Shown here in pieces: positions 45,526-53,178 of a DNA stretch of 64,000 bases. Source of the DNA: JANSWY01 sp965243755. Lineage in GTDB: Bacteria; Bacteroidota; Bacteroidia; Cytophagales; Cyclobacteriaceae. A program made the translations under genes and the position numbers. Under the pieces are notes generated by a model. It saw nothing but the letters and a program-made list of their open reading frames with translations. It searched no databases and was not told where the DNA came from. The first letter of the stretch is position 1, and each line of letters opens with the position of its first letter. The stretch spans positions 992,001 to 1,056,000 of the forward strand of contig CBDEVW010000003.1 in the NCBI GenBank assembly GCA_965243755.1, written 5' to 3'.

Positions 45526-46791
45526 ATGAGTAACATAAAAGCAGAGGTACTTACCATTGGAGATGAGATCCTATATGGACAAATCACAGATACAAATTCT
45601 CAATGGATTAGTGCTCGTCTGGATGAAATTGGGGTGAAAGTCGTTCAAAAAACCACCATTGGCGATAGTGAGGAAGAAATATTGCGAGGGCTAAAAGAAG
45701 CTGAAAGCAGGGCTGACATAATTCTCATTACCGGTGGTCTGGGTCCCACCAAAGATGACCTGACCAAACCAACCATGGCGAAATATTTCGATTCGGAAAT
45801 TGCACTTCATCAGGTGGCCCTGCAGGAACTCCAAACACTTTTTAATTCAATTGGCAGAGAACTAACAGCCATCAATCGCAAACAGGCCGAGTTGCCGGTA
45901 AAATGTGAAATGATCAGTAATAAGCTGGGTACCGCACCTGGTATGTGGTTCCATGAGAGGGGAAAGGTTTTTGTGAGTATGCCGGGCGTGCCTTACGAAA
46001 TGAAAGCTATGATCACCAACTTTATAATCCCAAAACTGGTGGAGACTTTCAATACCGACCTGATCCATCATAAAGTCATAAGAACCATTGGCATTGGGGA
46101 GTCCTGGCTATCGGAAATGATTGAACAATGGGAGTCAAACCTTCCGGCTCATGTCAAACTCGCATACTTACCCAGCCCCGGGGAAGTAAAACTGAGGCTA
46201 ACAGCCACAGGAACTGATAAGAAGCAATTAGAAGCTGATGTTGAGGAACAAATCAACCTGGTTATGCCTGTCATTGAAAAATATGTGTTTGGGTATAACA
46301 ATGAAACTATCCAGTCGGCCATTGGTAAAATGCTGATAGAACGCCAACTCACCATTGCCACTGCTGAAAGTTGCACTGGCGGTTATGTTGCACATCAAAT
46401 CACCTCTGTTCCAGGTAGTTCTGCATATTTTCAGGGCTCTGTGATTGCCTATGACAATATCATTAAGGAAAATATCCTGAATGTGGACAAATCCCTGATG
46501 ATTGAACATGGAGCGGTCAGTGAACAAACGGCACTTGAAATGGCAAAGAATGTAAGGGTGAAAATGGGTACCGATATTGGTATTGCTACAACCGGAATTG
46601 CAGGGCCTGGAGGCGGTACTGATGAAAAGCCTGTGGGAACGATATGGATTGCCTATGCAGATGAAACAACAGCAGTTGCCAAAAAGCTACAGTTAAGTAA
46701 AACCAGAGACCTGAATATTAAACTCACCTCCGTTAATCTCCTGAACTTATTAAGGGTACAAATACTATCAAATTTCAATGTCTCTGCATAA
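45526..46791 (+). CDS. cinA: CinA family protein (nicotinamide mononucleotide deamidase)
   Basis: 421 residues. The N-terminal MoCF-biosynthesis/COG1058 domain (LTIGDEILYGQITDTN, TGGLGPTKDDLT, SMPGVPYEM) is fused to the C-terminal PncC amidohydrolase domain (TAESCTGGYVAHQIT, TTGIAGPGGGTDEKPVGT). It converts NMN to nicotinic acid mononucleotide in the pyridine nucleotide cycle, with an ADP-ribose pyrophosphatase activity in the N-domain. Length and both domains are complete. Confidence 0.95.
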   Translation: MSNIKAEVLTIGDEILYGQITDTNSQWISARLDEIGVKVVQKTTIGDSEEEILRGLKEAESRADIILITGGLGPTKDDLTKPTMAKYFDSEIALHQVALQELQTLFNSIGRELTAINRKQAELPVKCEMISNKLGTAPGMWFHERGKVFVSMPGVPYEMKAMITNFIIPKLVETFNTDLIHHKVIRTIGIGESWLSEMIEQWESNLPAHVKLAYLPSPGEVKLRLTATGTDKKQLEADVEEQINLVMPVIEKYVFGYNNETIQSAIGKMLIERQLTIATAESCTGGYVAHQITSVPGSSAYFQGSVIAYDNIIKENILNVDKSLMIEHGAVSEQTALEMAKNVRVKMGTDIGIATTGIAGPGGGTDEKPVGTIWIAYADETTAVAKKLQLSKTRDLNIKLTSVNLLNLLRVQILSNFNVSA

Positions 46792-46905
46792 TATTTATTA
46801 TTTCATATAAAAGAAATAATAAAGAATATACATAAACTAAATCGACAATTGAATTATATAATATTTTACTTAATAAATAATATCAAAATTATATACTGAA
46901 AGGAG

Positions 46906-46959
46906 GTAATTTACATTCATTTTATCTTTTTATATCCTCGCATTTTATATGTAAATTAC
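46906..46959. repeat. 11-bp perfect inverted repeat upstream of the E2 gene
   Basis: GTAATTTACAT (46906-46916) and ATGTAAATTAC (46949-46959) flank 32 bases. The region from 46792 to 47003 is extremely AT-rich. The left arm directly follows AAAGGAG. It may be a regulator site or an mRNA leader hairpin for the gene at 47004. Confidence 0.55.
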
Positions 46960-47003
46960 GGGTCCGAAAACAACCCAAATTTGATCATTTAATTGAAATA
47001 GAG

Positions 47004-48320
47004 ATGGCTTTAGTCGAAATGGTGATGCCCAAAATGGGCGAAAGCATTATGGAAGGAACGGTTCTAACCTGGCTTAAACAAGTTGGAGACTCAATTGAGC
47101 AGGATGAGTCAGTTCTAGAGGTAGCCACTGACAAGGTAGATACCGAAGTACCTTCAACCCATGAAGGGGTATTAAAAGAAATATTAGCACAGGAAGGTGA
47201 TGTAGTTGAAGTTGGCAAACCAATTGCCATCATTGAAACCGGTGGTGAATCCCAATCCCCATCCAACGATACACCTGCACCAAAACCAGCAGCTGAGCAG
47301 CCTAAAGCTGCAGAAATTGTTGAAGAAAGCATCGCTCACCATGCCACTTCAGTAGTAACTCCGGTATCCTCCGAAGGATCAAGGTTTTACTCTCCGCTTG
47401 TATTGAATATTGCCCGGACGGAAAATATTCCAATGGCTGAGCTGGAAACCATACCAGGCTCTGGTAAAGATGGTCGGGTAACCAAAAAAGATATACTTGC
47501 TTATGTGAAGACCAGATCTTCACAACCTGCAAAAGTGGCCACACCAACGGCCAACGGAGCATCATCCAAACCAGCAGCGGCTCCACAGCCTATGCCTGTA
47601 AGTGTTAGTGGTGAGGACGAAATCATTGAAATGGACCGCATGAGGAAAATGATTGCGGAGCGGATGGTAGCTTCCAAGCAAATTTCCCCTCATGTCACTT
47701 CTTTTGTGGAAGCTGATGTAACCAATATCGTGAAGTGGAGGAACAAAATGAAGCAGGCCTTCAAAGAGCGCGAAGGACAAAGCCTTACGTTCACTCCAAT
47801 TTTCATTGAAGCAGTAGCTAAAGCCATTAGAGATTACCCAATGATCAATGTTCAGGTGGATGGCACCAACATTGTAAAGAAAAAAGCCATCAACATCGGA
47901 ATGGCAGTGGCGCTACCTACAGGAAATTTGATTGTACCTGTAATACATGGTGCTGATCAACTCAATATTGTTGGGTTAACACAGAAAGTTAACGACCTGG
48001 CAAGAAGAGCACGAGACAATAAATTGAAACCAGACGAACTTTCTGGTGGTACATACACCGTTTCAAATGTTGGTTCCTTTGGCAATGTAATGGGTACTCC
48101 TATTATCATGCAGCCACAGGTGGGAATATTAGCACTTGGAGCGATTGTGAAAAAACCTTCTGTCATCGAGACAGCTGAGGGAGACTTCATTGGTATCAGA
48201 CATAAAATGTTCTTATCACACTCATATGATCACCGCGTGGTTGATGGTGCATTAGGAGGAATGTTTGTAAGACGCGTTGCTGATTACCTGGAAGGATTTG
48301 ATATCGACAGAGTAGTTTAA
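47004..48320 (+). CDS. Dihydrolipoamide acyltransferase (E2) of a 2-oxoacid dehydrogenase complex
   Basis: 438 residues. The N-terminal lipoyl domain has the lipoylated Lys in EVATDKVDTEVPS (about 43). A Pro/Ala-rich linker follows, then the E1/E3-binding domain (SPLVLNIARTENI ... GRVTKKDILAYV) and the catalytic domain ending in the active site SHSYDHRVVDGALGG. It is closest in style to branched-chain or 2-oxoglutarate E2; the sequence does not fix the substrate and no E1 or E3 gene is adjacent. A canonical terminator follows, so it appears monocistronic. Confidence 0.92.
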   Translation: MALVEMVMPKMGESIMEGTVLTWLKQVGDSIEQDESVLEVATDKVDTEVPSTHEGVLKEILAQEGDVVEVGKPIAIIETGGESQSPSNDTPAPKPAAEQPKAAEIVEESIAHHATSVVTPVSSEGSRFYSPLVLNIARTENIPMAELETIPGSGKDGRVTKKDILAYVKTRSSQPAKVATPTANGASSKPAAAPQPMPVSVSGEDEIIEMDRMRKMIAERMVASKQISPHVTSFVEADVTNIVKWRNKMKQAFKEREGQSLTFTPIFIEAVAKAIRDYPMINVQVDGTNIVKKKAINIGMAVALPTGNLIVPVIHGADQLNIVGLTQKVNDLARRARDNKLKPDELSGGTYTVSNVGSFGNVMGTPIIMQPQVGILALGAIVKKPSVIETAEGDFIGIRHKMFLSHSYDHRVVDGALGGMFVRRVADYLEGFDIDRVV

Positions 48321-48339
48321 CTAATCAAATAATTCATAT

Positions 48340-48374
48340 AAGCCGTCTCAATATCAATTGGGACGGCTTTTTTT
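48340..48374 (+). terminator. Rho-independent terminator after the E2 gene
   Basis: Stem AAGCCGTCTCAAT / ATTGGGACGGCTT with one G-U pair and an ATCA loop, then a run of T. Confidence 0.93.
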
Positions 48375-48409
48375 GTGAACTTTAGCTGTAGTATTTGCCA
48401 GAAGCACAT

Positions 48410-48441
48410 AAAAAAAGACCAACTCAGTCCTCCTGAGTTGG
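48410..48441 (-). terminator. Rho-independent terminator of the minus-strand 144-residue gene
   Basis: A 9-bp stem CCAACTCAG / CTGAGTTGG with loop TCCTC, followed on the minus strand by a U-run (seven A at 48410-48416). It lies 30 bases after the stop of the gene at 48472. Confidence 0.85.
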
Positions 48442-48471
48442 CCTCTTCAATATATTTTATTCATACTACCT

Positions 48472-48906
48472 TTATCGCTCTAATGTCACTTGAAGGTTTT
48501 TTCTGTACCCTGAAATGGAAACAACTGAAATATTGTAAATGCCTTCAGATGCCTTTTTCAAAAATTTGTCAATGTTTGCAGAAACCTGGTCTCTGGTACC
48601 ATGCCAGGTAGACAGCTTTTCGTGGAAACGGTTTGACACAGAGGCCATCACCAGTTCGTCATTACCAATCAGTAAATCGCTATCCTCTTCCTCAACAACC
48701 ATCGTATGGCTTTGTTGATTCATTGCCGTAAATTCAAGGGAGGCAGAATAATTTGTGTTATAAACGTGAGCTGATAGATTTGAAGCTGTTGAATTGATCA
48801 TTGTTGTATTTATTTCCGTACTAACATTCCCTATATCCTCCGAGGAGGGCCCCATTAGAGGAGCAATTGAGATTGTTAAAACCATAGCTGACTGAACTAA
48901 TTTCAT
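48472..48906 (-). CDS. Hypothetical secreted protein, 144 residues
   Basis: Not recognised. A hydrophobic N-terminus (MKLVQSAMVLTISIAPLMG) looks like a signal peptide. The next 50 residues are rich in Ser/Thr/Asn, followed by an acidic VVEEEDSDLL stretch and a C-terminal part that alternates strand and helix. A dedicated terminator supports its being a real gene. Function unknown. Confidence 0.65.
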   Translation of the reverse strand: MKLVQSAMVLTISIAPLMGPSSEDIGNVSTEINTTMINSTASNLSAHVYNTNYSASLEFTAMNQQSHTMVVEEEDSDLLIGNDELVMASVSNRFHEKLSTWHGTRDQVSANIDKFLKKASEGIYNISVVSISGYRKNLQVTLER

Positions 48907-49237
48907 TAATTCATTTTATCCATCGTAAATGTAACCTATTAAAAGGTGCGATATTTTTTTTCTCGTCGAACATGTCTTTTTCATGGATAAACCTTCTGAT
49001 TTTTACGATGAAAATTTTCACCATCAAATACAGGGAGAAAATTAAGCGTCAGGTTGCTGTCAATTTAGGGTTAAATAACTTCTTTTAACATTTTTTAAGA
49101 GACCAACTATAAGTGTTACTGTTTCTTTGTTGTTCTTAATCTGGATGATGTTTTGGAATATTCCTGATAATTAATAAAAACACTGCATTGTCTAATGCGC
49201 AAAAGCAACCCTTTTCAAACTCTTTGCATTTATCAAA
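48907..49237. other. 331-base gene-free region before the sigma factor gene
   Basis: AT-rich, with no credible ORF, strong hairpin or perfect TAnnTTTG element. It presumably contains the promoters of the two divergent genes on either side. Confidence 0.4.
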
Positions 49238-49795
49238 TTGAACGACGTAAACATCAACACTAAACCATTGACAGAAGAACAACTTGTAACGCTCTGCCAG
49301 GAGGAGGATCCAGGTGCTCAAGAAGAGTTATATGGCCTTTTTGCCAATAAAATGTTCAGAATCTGTTTAAGATACCTAACCAAAGAAGATGAAGCAGAAG
49401 ATGCTATGATCAAGGGGTTTGTGAAAGGGTTTAACAACATTCACAAGTTTGAATACAGGGGTAAAGGAAGTTTGGAGGGCTGGCTTAAACGTATTGTGGT
49501 AAATGAATGCCTGATGGAGCTTAGGCGAAGAAAAATGCAAACCACTACGCTGGATCAGGTAATGGAAATTGAAGAACAGGCCAATGCCATTGCAAATCTC
49601 CAGGCTGAGGACCTTTATTCGATCATTCTACGGTTGCCTAATGGATATAGAACAGTATTTAACATGCACATAATTGAGGGCTATGCTCACAAAGAAATTG
49701 CAGAAAAGCTGAACATCAGCGAAAACACCTCCAAATCCCAACTAAGCAAAGCCAAAGCAATGCTTAGAAGACTTATTACCGAAAACGAATTGTAA
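49238..49795 (+). CDS. RNA polymerase sigma factor, sigma-70 family (ECF-like)
   Basis: 185 residues from a TTG start (MNDVNINTKPLTEEQLVTL); no ATG occurs before KMFRICLRY in region 2. Region 2 is seen in EEDPGAQEELYGLFANKMF ... DEAEDAMIKGFVKGF and region 4 in LPNGYRTVFNMHIIEGYAHK and ISENTSKSQLSKAKAML. It is followed 1 base later by a gene for a single-pass membrane protein, the typical arrangement of an ECF sigma and its anti-sigma factor. Confidence 0.93.
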   Translation: MNDVNINTKPLTEEQLVTLCQEEDPGAQEELYGLFANKMFRICLRYLTKEDEAEDAMIKGFVKGFNNIHKFEYRGKGSLEGWLKRIVVNECLMELRRRKMQTTTLDQVMEIEEQANAIANLQAEDLYSIILRLPNGYRTVFNMHIIEGYAHKEIAEKLNISENTSKSQLSKAKAMLRRLITENEL

Positions 49796-49796
49796 G

Positions 49797-50678
49797 ATGG
49801 AAAAGAAGAACCTGAATAACATCGTGCAGGAAAAACTAAAAAAAATTGAGGATACCCTGATTCCGGGATCCAAATGGGATAAATCTGCCTCATGGCAAAA
49901 AATAAGACAGCTTCTTGACACCAAGAATAAACAAATGGTAATCTGGTATTTTGCAGCTGCAGCATCGTTATCATTTGCATTTGCCGCAACATTAAATGAA
50001 AACTTAAATGTTTTTAAAAACTCAATTGATGAGCTTTTGACAAAACCAATTGCTGATGCTCAACCTGTACTAAAAGAGAATCAAAATGGGGAAACCATAG
50101 CAATCGAGAAAACTGAACCATTAAATATAAAACGAAAAGCACCATACCAACCACCGGTACAACTGGTTGCTCCTGCCACGCCACAACTGATTCAAGAAAG
50201 TATTGCAACAATAGAGATACCTAAAAACAATGTTTCTTCTAGTCGAATATCTGTGGAGCCTGCTTTAAATTTTGGTAGTTTCACTGGGCGGTCTGTAATG
50301 TCAGGGTTATCTGGCGGAGTTTCATTAGATCTAAGATACCACCTCAATAAACATCACGGTAGGTCCGGCTATATGGCGGTTGGCGTACAAAGCACATTAA
50401 TTCCTAAACACAATACTGAAGACCAATTTAATATTTATCCTGCAACGTTTCTTACCACTAAATATGGACAAACATCAGTCAATAAAAATGGTCAGAATAA
50501 AGTTTGGGAAATCGGCGCGAGTTACCTGCTAAATCCTGATCAGGAAATTTTCGAGGATTCTACTATAAAAATCCAATATAATCGTACGATTGTGGGCCGC
50601 CTAAGGGGTGGACCAGAGTTGATCTTTACTAATAAATTCCGTAAGGTTTACCCTGGATTCACCATTGTATTTAGTTAA
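49797..50678 (+). CDS. Single-pass membrane protein, putative anti-sigma-like partner
   Basis: 293 residues. A cytoplasmic N-terminus of about 48 residues (KKNLNNIVQEKLKKIEDTLIPG ... WQKIRQLLD) is followed by one membrane segment (about 49-66), a Pro-rich linker (RKAPYQPPVQLVAPATPQL) and a periplasmic C-terminal domain of beta-strand character. It starts one base after the sigma gene stop. The topology fits an anti-sigma factor, but no ZAS zinc motif (HxxxCxxC) is present. The extracytoplasmic part ends in aromatic strands (FRKVYPGFTIVFS) like an outer-membrane barrel segment. The role is inferred. Confidence 0.7.
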   Translation: MEKKNLNNIVQEKLKKIEDTLIPGSKWDKSASWQKIRQLLDTKNKQMVIWYFAAAASLSFAFAATLNENLNVFKNSIDELLTKPIADAQPVLKENQNGETIAIEKTEPLNIKRKAPYQPPVQLVAPATPQLIQESIATIEIPKNNVSSSRISVEPALNFGSFTGRSVMSGLSGGVSLDLRYHLNKHHGRSGYMAVGVQSTLIPKHNTEDQFNIYPATFLTTKYGQTSVNKNGQNKVWEIGASYLLNPDQEIFEDSTIKIQYNRTIVGRLRGGPELIFTNKFRKVYPGFTIVFS

Positions 50679-50759
50679 TTATCAAAAAGCTAATTTGCTG
50701 GTATTGACAAAAAACAAAATAATGTTCATGTTTGCCTTCGTTTTTGAAATACGAAGCAT

Positions 50760-52411
50760 ATGTTACCAAATATAGAACCAACTAAAACAGACAGTTGGAA
50801 CAAACTCGAGCACCACTACAATGAGTTGAAAAACACTCAAATCAAGGACTTATTTGCCAGCGACCCTGATCGATTCAATAAGTTTTCATTGAAATTTGAC
50901 GAATTCCTGCTGGATTACTCTAAAAATATACTCACCAGGGAAACATTTGATCTGCTCCTTTCTTTAGCTAATGAAGTAAAGCTAAAGGAAGCGATTGAGT
51001 CCATGTTTAATGGAGAAAAAATTAATCAAACCGAAGACAGGGCTGTTTTGCATGTTGCTCTTCGTAACCTATCAGGTCAACCCATACTAGTAGATGGTGA
51101 AGATGTCACTCCAAAGGTGAAAGCAGTGCTCTCAAAAATGAAAGGTTTTGTAGACAAACTGCATAATGGTGAATTGAAGGGTTATACAGGAAAACCTATC
51201 AATACCATTATCAACATTGGTATTGGTGGTTCCGATCTTGGTCCATTTATGGTCACCGAAGCACTTGCCCCTTATGCAAAGGAAGGATTCACAACTCATT
51301 TTGTATCCAACGTAGATGGGGCGCATATTCTCAGTAAGCTAAAAGAATCTGATCCGGAAACGACGTTATTCATTGTAGCCTCCAAGACTTTTACCACCCA
51401 GGAAACAATGACCAATGCGCATACGGCGAGAGACTGGTTTCTGAAGCATGCGAAGGATGAGGAGCAAATAAAGAAGCATTTTATCGCACTTTCTACCAAT
51501 ATTGATAAAGTAAAAGAATTTGGAATCGACGAAAACAACATCTTTGAATTCTGGGATTGGGTTGGAGGACGATACTCACTTTGGTCAGCTATAGGAATGA
51601 GCATTGCCTGCAGCATAGGCTATGACCATTTCGAGGAGCTCCTGAAAGGTGCAGAGACTATGGACAATCATTTCAGGCAAGCACCGCTTGCTGAAAACAT
51701 GCCGGTCATTCTCGCCCTGCTTGGAGTGTGGTACAACAACTTTTTCAAAGCTGAATCCCATGCAGTGTTGGCTTATGATCAATCGCTGAATGCCTTTGCC
51801 AAATACCTGCAACAGGGAGACATGGAAAGTAATGGCAAGTATGTTGACAGAAACGGGCAACCAGTAAGTTATCAAACCGGACCTATCATCTGGGGAGAAC
51901 CTGGCACCAACGGACAGCATGCTTTTTATCAGTTAATCCATCAGGGCACCAAACTGATCCCCTGTGATTTCATAGCAGCTGCCAATCCTCAAATGATTTA
52001 CTGGATCATCACACCAAGCTGTTGTCCAATTTCTTTGCACAAACTGAAGCATTGATGATGGGTAAAACTGAGCAGGAAGTGGTGAGTGAATTAAAAGCTA
52101 AAGGAGCTTCTGAAGAAGAGATCAAAAAGATAACACCATTCAAAATATTCAAAGGAAACAAACCAACCAACAGCTTGTTAATGAACAAGCTAACTCCTAA
52201 GAATTTGGGAGCACTAATTGCACTATACGAACATAAGATCTTTGTTCAGGGTGTGATCTGGAACATCTTCAGCTTCGACCAATGGGGTGTTGAGCTCGGT
52301 AAGCAGCTTGCGGGAAAAATCTTGCCAGAACTGGAAAATAATGACGAGATTACATCTCATGACGGGTCCACAAATGGTTTGATCAACGCTTATAAACAGT
52401 TCAGGAACTGA
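50760..52411 (+). pseudogene. pgi: Glucose-6-phosphate isomerase with a one-base frameshift
   Basis: The frame from 50760 encodes 431 residues that are PGI up to AAANPQ and then turn to nonsense. The true C-terminus continues in another frame, picked up from 52022 (LSNFFAQTEALMMG ... FDQWGVELGKQLAG). Adding one A to the AAA at 51991-51993 restores NPQNDLLDHHTKLLSNFF and gives a normal protein of 550 residues. Motifs otherwise intact: NIGIGGSDLGP, SKTFTTQETMTN, DWVGGRYSLW, GTNGQHAFYQLIHQG. A sequencing or assembly slip in an A-run is as likely as a real mutation, because PGI is central to glycolysis. Confidence 0.93.
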
Positions 52412-53141
52412 GCCTGACCTGAGAACAAATAATTCCGGTAGCAACGCCAACATTTAGAGATTCTGCCCCTCCAAATTTAGGAATATAAACCGGATGGGTG
52501 ATGAATTGTAAGAGTTCCTGATGAATACCTTGCGATTCATTACCCATTAATATCACACCATTTGAATCAAAGGTCACTTCCTTGATGGGGGTACCTTCCA
52601 ACAGAGCACCATATACCGGGTAGTCATAAGAAGAAAGGGCCTTATTCAGGTCGAGATAGTTCACATTAACTCTGGTGAATGAACCCATGGTAGAATTGAT
52701 CACTTTGGGGTTGTAAACATCCACTGAGTCCATGGAACACCAAATAGTTTTGATCCCAAACCAATCGGCGGTTCTGATGATTGTGCCCATATTTCCGGGA
52801 TCTTTTACCTGATCTAGCGCCAGAATATAACCGTCATTTGAAATTTGTGTTGATATTGCGCGTTGCTTCACTACGGCCAGGCCAGAATCGTTGCTTTTGA
52901 AGGTACCTGCGGCTTCTATATTTTGCTGGCTGGTAATGGTGGGCTCAATTGATAATTTGGTTAGTTTTGCTTCATATTTATGATGGAACTTCTCAGTCAC
53001 AGCAAGTTTTTCTATTTCAAAGTCGGACGAAATAAGTTCAAGCAAGTTCTTGGCTCCTTCGACCACAAAGAGCCTTTCCTCATCACGAAATTTTTTAAGT
53101 TGTAGACTTCTTATAAATTTTATCTCACGTTTGGAAAGCAT
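52401..53141 (-). CDS. TrmH/SpoU-family RNA 2'-O-methyltransferase
   Basis: 246 residues from the ATG at 53141 (MLSKREIKFIRSLQLKKFR). An N-terminal RNA-binding region is followed by the knotted SPOUT domain with motif 1 LDQVKDPGNMGTIIRTADWFG, motif 2 ILMGNESQGI and motif 3 IPKFGGAESLNVGVATGI. It methylates a ribose in rRNA or tRNA; the site cannot be deduced. It overlaps the 3' end of pgi by 11 bases (convergent) and is divergent from the TamL gene. Confidence 0.93.
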   Translation of the reverse strand: MLSKREIKFIRSLQLKKFRDEERLFVVEGAKNLLELISSDFEIEKLAVTEKFHHKYEAKLTKLSIEPTITSQQNIEAAGTFKSNDSGLAVVKQRAISTQISNDGYILALDQVKDPGNMGTIIRTADWFGIKTIWCSMDSVDVYNPKVINSTMGSFTRVNVNYLDLNKALSSYDYPVYGALLEGTPIKEVTFDSNGVILMGNESQGIHQELLQFITHPVYIPKFGGAESLNVGVATGIICSQVRLSS

Positions 53142-53178
53142 AGGACACAATACATTCATTACAAGATTAAGCAATAAA

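Noticed and set aside
46896..46908. AAAGGAGG as a Shine-Dalgarno for a small ORF
   Set aside because: No start codon at suitable spacing opens a frame, and Bacteroidota rarely use such sites.
53050..53141. TTG start of the TamL frame inside the divergent methyltransferase gene
   Set aside because: It would put about 40 non-signal residues before the lipobox and overlap another gene by 92 bases.
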